Origin: Microvirga sp. BSC39
Lineage (GTDB): Bacteria; Pseudomonadota; Alphaproteobacteria; Rhizobiales; Beijerinckiaceae
Length of the DNA stretch: 64,000 nt
Direction of reading: 5' to 3'
Assembly: GCF_000739015.1 (NCBI RefSeq)
Contig: NZ_JPUG01000068.1
Location: 186,001 to 250,000, forward strand
The notes beneath the pieces are model-generated. The model did no database searches. It was not told the DNA's origin and worked only from the letters and a program-made list of their open reading frames with translations. This document shows, in pieces, positions 23,307 to 32,906 of this stretch (position 1 is the first letter of the stretch; the number at the start of each line of letters is the position of its first letter). Both the position numbers and the translations under genes were made by a program.

Positions 23307-26015
23307 TCAGCCTGCCTTGGCGGTCTTCTTTGCGCCAGCCGACTTGGTGGCAGCCTTCTTCGGAGCCGCCTTCTTGGCCGTGCTCTTCTTGGCTGCGGTC
23401 TTGGTCGCTGTCTTCTTGGCCGCAGGAGCCTTGGCGGCAGCTTTCTTGGCCGGAGCCTTGCGGCCGCGGGCGGGCTTCTTCGACGGGCCGGCTGCCCGGC
23501 GCGCCTTCAGAAGCTCGACGGCCTCGTCCAGCGTCACAGCCTCAGCCGCCATGGTGCGCGGCAGGGTGGCGTTGGTCTCGCCGTCCGTCACGTACGGACC
23601 GAAGCGCCCGGCCTTCACCACGATAGGCTTGCCCGATTCAGGATCTGCACCCAGGGGGCGGCCCGGGTCGGCCGCACCACGACGGGCGCCGCCTCCGCCG
23701 CTCTCCTTGGTGACGATCAGGTCGATGGCCCGGTTCGCGCCGATCTCCAGCACGTCGTCGCCGGCGCCGAGATTGGCGTAGGTCTTGCCATGCTGAACAT
23801 ACGGCCCGTAGCGGCCGATGCTCGCCAGGATCGGCTCACCCGATTCCGGGTGGACCGCCACCTGACGCGGCAGCGCTAGGAGCTTCAAGGCTTTCTCCAG
23901 ATCGACTTGGGCGGGGGACAGACCCTTCGGCAGGGAGGATCGCTTGGGCTTCTCGCCCTCGCCGAGCTGCACGAAGGGGCCGAAGCGGCCGTCGCGCAGG
24001 GTGACCTCCAGACCCGTGTCCGGATCCTGGCCCAGAACCTTCACGCCGGGCTGGCCGCCGTTCTCGGACGAGCCTTCGCCGTCGCCGTCAACGCCGGTCG
24101 CGGCAAGCTGGCGGGTGAACTTGCACTCGGGGTAGTTCGAGCAGCCGATGAAGGAGCCGAACTTGCCGAGCTTCAGGGAGAGCTGACCCGTGCCGCAGGT
24201 CGGGCAGGTGCGCGGGTTGGAGCCGTCGCCCTTGTCCGGGAAGATGTGCGGCCCGAGCAGTTCGTTCAGCGCGTCGAGCACCTCGGTGGTGCGCAGCTCC
24301 TTGGTCTCGCCGATGGCGGCCGAGAAGTGCTGCCAGAACTCGCGCATCACCTGCTTCCAGTCGATCTCGTTGTTCGAGACCCGGTCGAGCTGCTCCTCCA
24401 GGTCCGCGGTGAAATCGTATTCCACGTAGCGGCGGAAGAAGCTTTCCAGGAAGGCGGTGACGATGCGGCCCTTGTCCTCGGGGACGAGGCGCTTCTTCTC
24501 GATCTTGACGTATTCGCGGTCGCGCAGGGTCTGCAGCACGGCGGCATAGGTGGAGGGCCGGCCGATGCCGAGCTCTTCCATGCGCTTGACCAGCGAGGCC
24601 TCCGAATAGCGCGGCGGCGGCTCGGTGAAGTGCTGGCTCGCGGCGATGCGGCGGCGTTCCAGGTGGTCGCCCGTCTTCATGGGCGGCAGGCGGCCCTCGT
24701 CCTCGTCGGCCTCGTCGTCCTTGCTCTCGTTGTAGAGGGTGAGGAAGCCGTCGAACTTGATCACCTGGCCAGTGGCGCGCAGGTCCAGCTTGCGCGGGCC
24801 CACCTGGGCCGTGATGTCGGCGGTGGTGCGCTCCAGCTCGGCCGATTCCATCTGGCTCGCGATGGTGCGGGTCCAGATCAGGTCGTAAAGGCGGGCCTGC
24901 TCCGGCTCCAGGTACTTGGCCACATATTTCGGCAGGCGGCTCATGTCCGTCGGGCGGACGGCCTCGTGGGCCTCCTGGGCGTTCTTGGCCTTGGTGGTGT
25001 ACTTGCGCGGGGCGCCCGGCACATAGCGGTCGCCGTATTCCTTGCCGATCACCCGACGGGCGTCCTGCACGGCCTCCGGCGCCATGTCGACGCCGTCGGT
25101 CCGCATATAGGTGATGATGCCGACCGTCTCGCCGCCGATGTCCACGCCCTCATAGAGGCGCTGGGCGATGCGCATGGTCTGCGCCGGCGCCAGTCCGAGC
25201 TTGCGTGAGGCCTCCTGCTGCAGGGTCGAGGTGGTGAAGGGCGGGTAGGGGTGGCGCTTGGCCGGCTTGGCCTCGATGTTCGCCACCGAGAAGGTCGCGA
25301 GCTCCAGGTCCTTTTTGAAGGCTTCCGCGTCTTTGCCGTTGCCGATGTCGAGGCGCGTGATCTTCTTGCCGTCGGCCCCCACGAGCCGCGCGTCGAACAC
25401 GCCGCCGTCCTTGGTGGCGAGCGTGGCGATCAGCGACCAGTATTCCCGGGGCTTGAACGTCTCGATTTCGAGTTCCCGGTCGCAGACGAGGCGAAGCGCC
25501 ACCGACTGCACGCGGCCGGCCGAACGGGCGCCGGGGAGCTTGCGCCACAGAACGGGCGAGAGGGTGAAGCCCACGAGATAATCGAGGGCGCGGCGAGCCA
25601 GATAGGCATCCACCAGCGCTTGGTCGATCTGGCGCGGCTGGCGGAGCGCCGCCTGGACAGCGTCCTTGGTGATGGCGTTGAAGGTCACGCGCTCGACCGG
25701 CAGGTCCTTCAGCACCCGCTTCTCACGCAGGGCTTCCAGCACGTGCCATGAGATCGCTTCACCTTCGCGGTCCGGGTCGGTGGCCAGGATGAGCTTCTCG
25801 GCGCCCTTGATCGCCTTGGCGATGTCGGACACCCGCTTCGAGCCCCTGTCCTCGAGCGTCCAGATCATGCGGAAATCGGCATCCGGGTCGACCGAACCAT
25901 CCTTGGCGGGCAGATCGCGGATATGCCCGAAGGAGGCCAGGACCTCGTAATCCTTGCCGAGATACTTGTTGATCGTCTTGGCCTTGGCAGGCGACTCGAC
26001 GACGAGGACTTTCAT
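23307..26015 (-). CDS. topA: DNA topoisomerase I
   Basis: 902 residues. TOPRIM: MKVLVVESPAKAKTINKYLG and DPDREGEAISWHV. The active Tyr is in GIITYMRTDGVDMAPEAV near residue 310. A C4 zinc finger (CPTCGTGQLSLKLGKFGSFIGC and C in NYPEC) follows at about 595-625, then two or three GRFGPFV/GRYGPYV repeats, and a 45-residue Lys/Ala-rich histone-like tail. It relaxes negative supercoils. AGGAAG lies before the ATG at 26015. The leader contains two strong hairpins. The MgtC-family gene begins 5 bases downstream, so they may share a transcript. Confidence 0.96.
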   Translation of the reverse strand: MKVLVVESPAKAKTINKYLGKDYEVLASFGHIRDLPAKDGSVDPDADFRMIWTLEDRGSKRVSDIAKAIKGAEKLILATDPDREGEAISWHVLEALREKRVLKDLPVERVTFNAITKDAVQAALRQPRQIDQALVDAYLARRALDYLVGFTLSPVLWRKLPGARSAGRVQSVALRLVCDRELEIETFKPREYWSLIATLATKDGGVFDARLVGADGKKITRLDIGNGKDAEAFKKDLELATFSVANIEAKPAKRHPYPPFTTSTLQQEASRKLGLAPAQTMRIAQRLYEGVDIGGETVGIITYMRTDGVDMAPEAVQDARRVIGKEYGDRYVPGAPRKYTTKAKNAQEAHEAVRPTDMSRLPKYVAKYLEPEQARLYDLIWTRTIASQMESAELERTTADITAQVGPRKLDLRATGQVIKFDGFLTLYNESKDDEADEDEGRLPPMKTGDHLERRRIAASQHFTEPPPRYSEASLVKRMEELGIGRPSTYAAVLQTLRDREYVKIEKKRLVPEDKGRIVTAFLESFFRRYVEYDFTADLEEQLDRVSNNEIDWKQVMREFWQHFSAAIGETKELRTTEVLDALNELLGPHIFPDKGDGSNPRTCPTCGTGQLSLKLGKFGSFIGCSNYPECKFTRQLAATGVDGDGEGSSENGGQPGVKVLGQDPDTGLEVTLRDGRFGPFVQLGEGEKPKRSSLPKGLSPAQVDLEKALKLLALPRQVAVHPESGEPILASIGRYGPYVQHGKTYANLGAGDDVLEIGANRAIDLIVTKESGGGGARRGAADPGRPLGADPESGKPIVVKAGRFGPYVTDGETNATLPRTMAAEAVTLDEAVELLKARRAAGPSKKPARGRKAPAKKAAAKAPAAKKTATKTAAKKSTAKKAAPKKAATKSAGAKKTAKAG

Positions 26016-26044
26016 GAACGACTTCCTAAAGCGGGAGCAGACGA

Positions 26045-26089
26045 ACGCCCTGCTGCCAGGGCGTAACCGGCGGTCAGCCCATGACCGCC
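26045..26089 (-). promoter_or_regulatory. Tandem hairpins in the topA leader
   Basis: ACGCCC/GGGCGT (26045-26064, 8-base loop) and GGCGGTCA/TGACCGCC (26069-26089, 5-base loop) lie 30-74 bases ahead of the topA ATG. They could regulate topA translation or transcription elongation. No T-run follows, so they are not ordinary terminators. Confidence 0.4.
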
Positions 26090-26296
26090 GCGGGGCGGGA
26101 ATAAGTGGTTGATGATGGCCGACAAGTCAAATCGAGCCGGTCGGCATGCTCTTTTATATGGCCATGGTGGCCCGCTCCAGCAAGGGATTCACAGTACGCC
26201 TAAGGCTGCCGGCGCGGCGACTGGGCATAAGATGGCCGACAGGCAAATCCCTTGCTTGCCGCCGTTTCCCGGAGCGCCTATAGCCATCGCTTTAAG

Positions 26297-27244
26297 ATGA
26301 CAGACGCCCCCCGATCCGTTTTTCCCCACCGGCACCTCCTCGGCATCGAGGGGCTGTCTCCCTTGGACATTCAGGCGCTGCTCGACCTAGCCGACGAACA
26401 GGTCGAGGTGAGCCGCCAGGTCGAGAAGCGGAAGACGACCCTCCGGGGCCGGACCCAGATCAACCTCTTCTTCGAGGCCTCCACCCGCACGCAGTCGTCC
26501 TTCGAGATCGCTGGCAAGCGGCTCGGCGCCGACGTGATGAACATGCAGGTCGGTTCGTCCTCGGTGAAGAAGGGCGAGACCCTGATCGACACGGCCGTGA
26601 CGCTGAACGCCATGCGGCCCGACATCATCGTCGTGCGCCATCACGCGGCCGGCGCCGTGCATCTGCTGGCCCAGAAGGTCGATTGCTCGGTGGTGAATGC
26701 CGGCGACGGCGCGCACGAGCACCCGACCCAGGCGCTCCTCGATGCTCTCACCATCCGCCGCAACAAGGGCCGCATCGAGGGGCTCACGGTGGCGATCTGC
26801 GGCGACATCCTGCATTCGCGGGTGGCGCGCTCCAACATGATCCTGCTCGCCGCCATGGGCGCCCGCGTGCGCCTCGTGGCGCCTTCGACCCTGATCCCGC
26901 CCGGCATCACCCGGCTCGGCTTCGAGACATTCACCAGCATGGAGAAGGGTTTGAAGGACGCCGACATCGTCATGATGCTGCGCCTCCAGCGTGAGCGCAT
27001 GAACGGCTCCTTCGTGCCGTCCGTGAAGGAGTATTTCCGCTTCTACGGCCTCGATCAGGAAAAGCTCAGCTTCGCCAAGCCCGACGCGCTGGTCATGCAT
27101 CCTGGCCCCATGAACCGGGGCGTGGAGATTTCCTCCGACGTGGCCGACGGCGCGCAGTCGCTCATCCGCGAACAGGTCGAAATGGGCGTCGCCGTGCGCA
27201 TGGCGGTGCTGGAGGCTCTGGCGAGCCATCTGCCGAATAGGTGA
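26297..27244 (+). CDS. pyrB: Aspartate carbamoyltransferase catalytic subunit
   Basis: 315 residues. [23 protein letters not shown] at 57-79 is the carbamoyl phosphate site, [14 protein letters not shown] and [20 protein letters not shown] follow, and [14 protein letters not shown] is the C-terminal aspartate-binding loop. It joins carbamoyl phosphate and aspartate in pyrimidine synthesis. No pyrI gene is adjacent. The start at 26297 omits a 15-residue extension without ribosome-site support. It heads the likely operon pyrB-pyrC-plsY-dprA, 7 bases ahead of pyrC. Confidence 0.95.
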   Translation: MTDAPRSVFPHRHLLGIEGLSPLDIQALLDLADEQVEVSRQVEKRKTTLRGRTQINLFFEASTRTQSSFEIAGKRLGADVMNMQVGSSSVKKGETLIDTAVTLNAMRPDIIVVRHHAAGAVHLLAQKVDCSVVNAGDGAHEHPTQALLDALTIRRNKGRIEGLTVAICGDILHSRVARSNMILLAAMGARVRLVAPSTLIPPGITRLGFETFTSMEKGLKDADIVMMLRLQRERMNGSFVPSVKEYFRFYGLDQEKLSFAKPDALVMHPGPMNRGVEISSDVADGAQSLIREQVEMGVAVRMAVLEALASHLPNR

Positions 27245-27251
27245 AGGCGTC

Positions 27252-28544
27252 ATGAGCAACCAACCCATCCTCCTCAAGAACGCCCGCCTCATCGACCCCG
27301 CCAGCGGCCGCGAGGAGCGCGGCGGCGTGCTCGTGCGCGACGGCGTGATCCAGGATCTGGGCCCGCAGCTGAAGGAGGCCGCCGACGCACAGGCGATCGA
27401 TTGCGGCGGCCAGGTGCTGGCCCCCGGCCTCATCGACATGCGCGCCTTCATCGGCGAGCCGGGTGGGCCGTATCGCGAGACCCTGAAGAGCGCCGGCGAG
27501 GCGGCTGCGGCGGGCGGCGTCACCACCGTGGTGTCGATGCCGGACACGAGCCCGGCCCTCGACGATCCGGCGGTGATCGACTTCATCGTGCGCCGCGCCC
27601 GCGACACCTCCACGGTCAACATCCGCCCGGCGGCGGCGCTGACCAAGGGCTTGCAGGGCGCCGAGATGGCGGAGATCGGCCGCCTGAAGGAGGCCGGCGC
27701 CATCGCCTTCACGGACGGGGCGCGCCCGGTCACGAACGCCCAGGTGATGCGCCGGGCGCTCACCTATGCCCGCGACTTCGACGCGCTGATCATCCATCAC
27801 GTGGAGGATCCCGATCTCGTCGGGCAGGGCGTCATGAACGAGGGCGAGTTCGCCTCCCGGCTCGGTCTGCCCGGCATCCCGCGCGAAGCCGAGACGGTGA
27901 TGCTGGAGCGCGACATCCGGCTCGTGCGTCTCACCGGCGGGCGCTACCATGCGGCGATGATCTCCTGCGCCGACTCGGCCGAGATCGTGCGCGCCGCGAA
28001 GGCGAGGGGACTGCCCGTCACCTGCGGCGTCTCCATCAATCACCTGGCGCTCAACGAGAACGACATCGGCGACTACCGGACCTTCCTCAAGCTCTCGCCG
28101 CCCCTGCGGCACGAGGACGACCGGCAGGCGATGATCGAGGCGCTGGCGGACGGCACCGTCGACGTGATCGTCTCGGACCACAATCCACAGGATGTTGAGA
28201 ACAAGCGCCTGCCCTTCGCCGAGGCGGCCGACGGGGCCGTAGGGCTCGAGACCCTGCTTTCGGCCGCCCTGCGCCTCGTCCATTCGGACCGCATCTCCCT
28301 GCCGCGGCTCCTGCGGGCCCTGTCAACGAAACCCGCGGAAATCCTAGGTTTGCCCGTTGGCCGGCTCGCGGTCGGCGCCCCGGCCGACCTGATCGTGTTC
28401 GATCCGGACGCTCCTTATGTGCTCGACAAGCGCCAGCTCAAGTCCCTGTCCAAGAACACGCCCTTCGACGAGGCGCGCCTCGAAGGCCAGGTGACCATCA
28501 CGATGGTGGCGGGCCGGGTGGTTTTTCAACGCGAAACGATGTAA
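27252..28544 (+). CDS. pyrC: Dihydroorotase-like protein, zinc ligands missing
   Basis: 430 residues of the type I dihydroorotase/allantoinase group, 7 bases after pyrB. The normal DxHVHxREPG zinc motif reads D62-M-R-A-F-I-G-E-P-G71: both metal histidines and the substrate Arg are replaced by Arg64, Phe66 and Gly68. Other positions (HHVEDPD, INHLALNEND, VSDHNPQD) are partly kept. In Pseudomonas a PyrC' protein with the same loss is inactive and holds aspartate carbamoyltransferase together; many Hyphomicrobiales carry this type beside pyrB. A structural role with PyrB is the best guess; an active enzyme probably lies elsewhere. Confidence 0.88.
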   Translation: MSNQPILLKNARLIDPASGREERGGVLVRDGVIQDLGPQLKEAADAQAIDCGGQVLAPGLIDMRAFIGEPGGPYRETLKSAGEAAAAGGVTTVVSMPDTSPALDDPAVIDFIVRRARDTSTVNIRPAAALTKGLQGAEMAEIGRLKEAGAIAFTDGARPVTNAQVMRRALTYARDFDALIIHHVEDPDLVGQGVMNEGEFASRLGLPGIPREAETVMLERDIRLVRLTGGRYHAAMISCADSAEIVRAAKARGLPVTCGVSINHLALNENDIGDYRTFLKLSPPLRHEDDRQAMIEALADGTVDVIVSDHNPQDVENKRLPFAEAADGAVGLETLLSAALRLVHSDRISLPRLLRALSTKPAEILGLPVGRLAVGAPADLIVFDPDAPYVLDKRQLKSLSKNTPFDEARLEGQVTITMVAGRVVFQRETM

Positions 28545-28554
28545 CGAGAAGTGA

Positions 28555-29157
28555 ATGTCTGACGAGGCCAATCTCCTGTACCTGCTGGCGGCTCTGCTTT
28601 TCGGCTATCTCCTGGGCTCGATCCCGTTCGGGTTGATCTTCACCCGCATGGCGGGCCTGGGCGACGTGCGGAAGATCGGGTCCGGCAACATCGGCGCCAC
28701 CAACGTGCTGCGCACCGGGCGCAAGGGGCTCGCGGCCGCGACGCTCCTGGCCGATGCCCTGAAGGGCACGGCGGCGGTGCTCATTGCCGCGCAATGGGGC
28801 CCGCAATTCGCAACGATGGCCGCCCTCGGGGCCTTCCTCGGGCACCTCTTCCCGGTCTGGCTCGGGTTCAAGGGCGGCAAGGGCGTTGCTACCTTTATCG
28901 GCGTGCTGATCGGCCTCAAGCCCCTGGCGGCGCTGATCTTCTGCGCGATCTGGCTCGCGGTGGCTTTCGCGTCGAAATACTCCTCGCTCTCGGCCCTGGT
29001 TGCCAGCGCAGCGTCGCCGATCGTGCTCTGGCTGCTGGGCGAGCCCGGCATGGCCGGCATCGCCGTGGTGCTCGTGGCGCTCCTGTGGTGGAAGCACGGA
29101 CAGAACATCAGCCGCCTCCTTGCCGGAACCGAAGGCAAGATCGGCCAGAAGGGATGA
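28555..29157 (+). CDS. plsY: Glycerol-3-phosphate acyltransferase PlsY
   Basis: 200 residues, five to six membrane helices. [16 protein letters not shown] at 17-32, [19 protein letters not shown] at 40-58 and [19 protein letters not shown] near 100-118 are the three catalytic loops of the acyl-phosphate-dependent enzyme. It transfers acyl from acyl-phosphate to glycerol-3-phosphate, the first step of phospholipid synthesis, in the inner membrane. It lies 10 bases after pyrC and 4 before dprA. Confidence 0.96.
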   Translation: MSDEANLLYLLAALLFGYLLGSIPFGLIFTRMAGLGDVRKIGSGNIGATNVLRTGRKGLAAATLLADALKGTAAVLIAAQWGPQFATMAALGAFLGHLFPVWLGFKGGKGVATFIGVLIGLKPLAALIFCAIWLAVAFASKYSSLSALVASAASPIVLWLLGEPGMAGIAVVLVALLWWKHGQNISRLLAGTEGKIGQKG

Positions 29158-29161
29158 TCCC

Positions 29162-30346
29162 ATGATCCTGACGGATGAGCAGCGTCTCGACTGGCTCCGC
29201 CTCATCCGTTCGGAAAATGTCGGTCCGCGCACCTTCCGCGCCCTGATCAACCAGTATGGCGGGGCGGGAGCCGCGCTGGACGCCCTGCCGGATCTCGCCC
29301 GTCGCGGCGGGCGCCTGCTGCTCAAGGTCTGCAGCCGGGCCGAGGCCGAGAAGGAGATGGCCGCCGCCGCGCGCCTCGGCGCACGCTTCATCGCCATGGG
29401 CGAGCCGGACTATCCCAAAACCCTCCAGGCCGTCGACACGGCCCCACGCCTGATTGCGCTTCGCGGCAATGCTGCCGTGCTGGCCAGGCCCTCTGTTGCC
29501 ATCGTCGGATCGCGCAACGCCTCCGCGTCCGGCCTGACCTTCGCCGAGAGGCTCGCGCGGCAGCTGGGCGAGGCGGGCTATGTGGTCGTGTCAGGGCTGG
29601 CGCGGGGCATCGACACGAGAGCCCACAAGGCGACGCTCGGGACGGGAACGGTCGCGGTGCTCGCCGGCGGGCACGACCGGATCTACCCGAGCCAGAACGA
29701 GCCGCTGCTGCAGGCCATCCTCGACCAGGGCGGGGCGGTGGTCTCCGAGATGCCCATGGGCTGGGAGCCGCGCGGGCGCGATTTCCCCCGACGCAACCGC
29801 ATCGTCTCCGGCCTTTCCTATGGGGTCGTGGTGGTGGAGGCGGCGCGGCGCTCAGGCTCGCTCATCACGGCGCGCTTCGCCCTGGAGCAGGGGCGCGAGG
29901 TCTTTGCCGTGCCGGGCTCGCCGCTCGATCCCCGCGCCGAGGGCACCAACGATCTCATCCGCGACGGCGCCACCCTCTGCGCCGGAATCGAGCATGTTAC
30001 AAGCGTGCTGGAGCCGCTTGTCGCCTCGGGTCCGCGTCTCGACCGGAGCGTCGAGGAGCCCCAGTACATCCTCGGGTCGGAGGAACTCTGGGACGAGCTC
30101 GACCTGCCCGACATCGCCCGCGCGCCGGTGCGGTCCGTCATGCCCGATGCCGGGATCGAGGACGAGGCGGAGGAAGGGCAGGCCGACCTGATCACGTTCC
30201 TTGGCCCGTCTCCGGTCGCCATCGACGATCTCGTCCGGCAATCCGGCCTGTCGATCCGCTCGGTCCAGACGGCCTTGCTGGAACTCGAGATCGCCGGGAG
30301 GCTGGAGCGTCACGGCGGCAATGCGGTGTCGCTGCTGAAGATCTAA
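29162..30346 (+). CDS. dprA: DNA-processing protein DprA
   Basis: 394 residues. SAM-like N-terminus ([24 protein letters not shown]), then the DprA Rossmann core: [67 protein letters not shown] and [23 protein letters not shown]; a C-terminal winged helix ([36 protein letters not shown]). It loads RecA on incoming single-stranded DNA in transformation; it is widespread even in bacteria not known to be competent. Last gene of the pyrB operon. Confidence 0.95.
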   Translation: MILTDEQRLDWLRLIRSENVGPRTFRALINQYGGAGAALDALPDLARRGGRLLLKVCSRAEAEKEMAAAARLGARFIAMGEPDYPKTLQAVDTAPRLIALRGNAAVLARPSVAIVGSRNASASGLTFAERLARQLGEAGYVVVSGLARGIDTRAHKATLGTGTVAVLAGGHDRIYPSQNEPLLQAILDQGGAVVSEMPMGWEPRGRDFPRRNRIVSGLSYGVVVVEAARRSGSLITARFALEQGREVFAVPGSPLDPRAEGTNDLIRDGATLCAGIEHVTSVLEPLVASGPRLDRSVEEPQYILGSEELWDELDLPDIARAPVRSVMPDAGIEDEAEEGQADLITFLGPSPVAIDDLVRQSGLSIRSVQTALLELEIAGRLERHGGNAVSLLKI

Positions 30347-30585
30347 TCGTCCTTGTCGCCGGACTGCACCGCCCGGATGGCTTCCAGCCGGGCCATGTCG
30401 AGCAGATAGGCCAGAAGATCGAGATTGGCTTCGCGGGCGAGGTAGGACAGCTCCGCCGAGAACTCGGCCACATACTGGGCCGTTTCCCCGGGGCTCATCT
30501 TGCGGCCGGTGTGGACGCTGTCCTCAGCGCCCGAAACGTCATTCGCGGACAGGTCTTTTCCGGAGGGGCGCAGGGCTTTGGTCAT
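30343..30585 (-). CDS. Small conserved helical protein
   Basis: 80 residues, acidic, with a helical core ([42 protein letters not shown]). Similar short proteins occur at this place next to dprA in related alphaproteobacteria, but I do not recognise a named family with certainty. Its stop overlaps the dprA stop by 4 bases (convergent). TTGACA lies about 65 bases before the start, possibly part of its promoter. Confidence 0.65.
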   Translation of the reverse strand: MTKALRPSGKDLSANDVSGAEDSVHTGRKMSPGETAQYVAEFSAELSYLAREANLDLLAYLLDMARLEAIRAVQSGDKDD

Positions 30586-30691
30586 GAGGAATGAAGCTGT
30601 CTCACTGTTGCAATTCGCCTAGTTAGCAGCACAACTGTCAATAAGACAAGTCAATGCTTTAGACTTGAAGTTGCATGTCTGGCTGCGGTGA

Positions 30692-31618
30692 TCAACCGAG
30701 AAGGGAAATGAGCACCGGCATGGAGAGCAGGGCAAGCAGGGTCTGGAGCGTCAGGATCTCCGCCATGAGGCCGGCATTCCCGCCCATCTGGCGCGCGAGC
30801 ACGTAGGCAGCGCTGGCCGAGGGCACGGAGGCGGCGATGATGGTCACCGTCATGTCGTCCCCGGTCACACCCATGAATCCCGCGAGGGTTCCGGCCATGA
30901 CCGGCAGGAGGACGAGCTTGAGGCCAGCCGACAGGGCGTGGGGCAGGCCCGGACGGGCAAGGCGCCGGATGTCGAGGCCCGCGCCGACGATCAGCAGGCC
31001 CGCCGCGAGCGCCGCCCGGCCGATGACCTCGATATAGGCGGCCAGCGGTTTGGGCAGAGGAGGCGCCAGCAGGTTGAGGGCAAGGCCCACGGCGCAGGAC
31101 CAGATGAACGGGTTGGTCACGAAGGAGCGCAGGATATCCCAGGGGCTGCGCCGGGGCTGGCCGGCAAAGCGGATGAAGACGTAGAAGGCGAGCAGGTTGA
31201 GGAGCGGCACCATGGCGGCGATGGCAACGGCGATGAGCGCGATGCCGCGTTGGCCGAACAGGCTGCCGGCGACCGCCAGCCCCACGAAGGTGTTCCAGCG
31301 CGTCGCCCCCTGAAAGATCGACGTGAAGCTGGGGCCGTCGATGCCGAAATGGCGCTCCAGCAGCGGGCGCAGGGCGAGCACCAGCACGGCCATGGCGAGG
31401 ATCGCGCCGACCAGCGCGCCGCCGACGCCGAGAACCGGCACTGAGGAGAGATCGGCCCGCGACAGGGTATCGATAATGAGCGCCGGGAAGAAGATCACAT
31501 AGGTGACGCGCTCCATCCCCGACCATTGCTGCTCATTGATGAAACCCGTGGCCCGGCATAGCCAGCCGGTGGCGATGATCAGGAAGGTCGGGATCAGGCT
31601 GGCGAAAACGGCGGACAT
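30692..31618 (-). CDS. AEC-family transporter (auxin efflux carrier fold)
   Basis: 308 residues with ten hydrophobic segments in two bundles: FASLIPTFLIIATGWLCRATGF at the start, QGATRWNTFVGLAVAGSLFG near 105-125 (a conserved AEC signature), and TVTIIAASVPSASAAYVLARQMGGNA near 262-287. The family exports organic anions such as malate or malonate, or plant auxins. Substrate unknown. Single gene, with an unremarkable gap on each side. Confidence 0.88.
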   Translation of the reverse strand: MSAVFASLIPTFLIIATGWLCRATGFINEQQWSGMERVTYVIFFPALIIDTLSRADLSSVPVLGVGGALVGAILAMAVLVLALRPLLERHFGIDGPSFTSIFQGATRWNTFVGLAVAGSLFGQRGIALIAVAIAAMVPLLNLLAFYVFIRFAGQPRRSPWDILRSFVTNPFIWSCAVGLALNLLAPPLPKPLAAYIEVIGRAALAAGLLIVGAGLDIRRLARPGLPHALSAGLKLVLLPVMAGTLAGFMGVTGDDMTVTIIAASVPSASAAYVLARQMGGNAGLMAEILTLQTLLALLSMPVLISLLG

Positions 31619-31775
31619 GGGGAGCCGGAGCAGGAGGGAGCGGGCAATCCGGCAAAAGCAGGGTGCATGATGCGCTTAAGGCGGATCGCAGCCATCGACA
31701 AGCGCCGGATAAGCTTGCATTGGAATCCGGTCCCGATACTCCACTTGTCTTTGTACGCGCTCCGCCAGAGGCCCC

Positions 31776-32198
31776 ATGATCCAGGTGACGAACTCCATCG
31801 CGCTCGATGAAGCGGAACTCCAGGAAAGCTTCATCCGCGCCTCCGGCCCGGGCGGGCAGAACGTCAACAAGGTGGAAACCGCCGTCCAGCTGCGCTTCGA
31901 CGTGCGCAACTCGCCCTCGCTGCCGGATTATGTGAAGGAAAAGCTGGAGCGGCTCGCCGGCAGTCGCTTGACCAATGACGGCGTGCTCATCATCACCGCA
32001 CAGCGCTTCCGCTCGCAGGAGCGCAACCGGGAGGATGCGGTGGAGCGCCTCGTGGAACTGGTCCGACAGGCGACGGAGCGGCCCAAGCCGCGCCGGCCCA
32101 CGCGGCCGACGCTCGCTTCCAAGAAGCGCAGGCTGGAGGCGAAAGGCCGCCGGGCCGATACCAAGAAGGGGCGCAGCGGCAAGCCGGCCTTCGACTAG
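31776..32198 (+). CDS. arfB: Alternative ribosome-rescue hydrolase ArfB
   Basis: 140 residues. The class I release factor motif SGPGGQNVNKVET, with the catalytic GGQ at 26-28, is followed by a short helical body and a strongly basic tail (RRPTRPTLASKKRRLEAKGRRADTKKG) that enters the mRNA channel of stalled ribosomes. It hydrolyses peptidyl-tRNA on ribosomes lacking a stop codon. Length and tail distinguish it from RF1/RF2. It is followed by two palindromic repeats. Confidence 0.94.
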   Translation: MIQVTNSIALDEAELQESFIRASGPGGQNVNKVETAVQLRFDVRNSPSLPDYVKEKLERLAGSRLTNDGVLIITAQRFRSQERNREDAVERLVELVRQATERPKPRRPTRPTLASKKRRLEAKGRRADTKKGRSGKPAFD

Positions 32199-32215
32199 GA
32201 TCGAAAGCCGGCTTT

Positions 32216-32306
32216 AGCGCATCGTGCGGACCCAGCCGGCCGCGCCAGCGAAAAGTGGATCCGGTTTTCACTGCGTGGCCCGCTGGGTCCGCACTCAACG
32301 ATGCGC
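32216..32306. repeat. Long 91-bp palindromic repeat
   Basis: AGCGCATCGT-GCGGACCCAG at the left pairs with CTGGGTCCGC and ACGATGCGC at the right (a 5-base bulge ACTCA... lies between them). The centre has GGCCGCGC/GCGTGGCC and AAAAGTGGATC/GGTTTTC. Related in core to the family I repeat beside it. Confidence 0.7.
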
Positions 32307-32319
32307 CAGCAAAGAGTTG

Positions 32320-32370
32320 GAGCATCGAATTGGATCCCAAAAGTGGATTCCACTTTTGGGTCCGATGCTC
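32320..32370. repeat. Palindromic intergenic repeat (family I)
   Basis: GAGCATCG ... CGATGCTC arms with CCCAAAAGTGGA opposite TCCACTTTTGGG at the centre, almost perfect. The best-preserved of three copies (others at 5664-5715 and 39059-39110). Confidence 0.8.
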
Positions 32371-32392
32371 CAGCCTGTGAAGGGCTGCCTGA

Positions 32393-32773
32393 TCAGCTGT
32401 AAGTCCGCCCCACGCCCACATCCGACGTGTGAGGGGTCGTGTGGGTCATCAGGGAGACGCCGATCTCCATCAGGCCGATGATCAGGTGCGGCCAGAACAC
32501 CTGGTCGGCAAAGCCGAAGAGCCAGGGCGAGGCCGCGAGCAGCAGGCCGCCGGCCGCATCGACGCCGAGATGCAGCGGCATCGGGATCACCTTGGCGAGC
32601 GACAGCTCGTAATCCGTCATGATGCTCATGACCAGGATGGCCGCGCCGAGGATGATGGGCACCCATTGAGCCGCACCGCCATCGGCGAAGCCGAGCACGA
32701 ACGGAGCCACGATCAGGAGAAGCCCGGTCAGGTAGTCGATAACGCCGTGGGTACGGGTTGGAATGAAACGCAT
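32393..32773 (-). CDS. SPW-repeat membrane protein (second copy)
   Basis: 126 residues, four membrane helices, with paired motifs LIVAPFVLGFAD and AASPWLFGFADQVFWPH and the same opening MRFxPTRxHGVIDYL as the protein at 12458-12832. GAGG sits 7 bases before the ATG at 32773; an in-frame ATG four codons earlier lacks spacing. Unlike the first copy it stands alone and no EcfG motif was found upstream. Function unknown. Confidence 0.85.
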   Translation of the reverse strand: MRFIPTRTHGVIDYLTGLLLIVAPFVLGFADGGAAQWVPIILGAAILVMSIMTDYELSLAKVIPMPLHLGVDAAGGLLLAASPWLFGFADQVFWPHLIIGLMEIGVSLMTHTTPHTSDVGVGRTYS

Positions 32774-32906
32774 AACGATCCTCATCCTGCATGGTTGGTG
32801 ACGCGCGAGAGCGCATCAGTCAAAGCCCAGCCAGAGGACCATGTTCCCGTTCCGAGAGGCTTTCATGGCCCATGCCCGGCCTGCGAAGCCTCTGAACTAA
32901 CTTATG

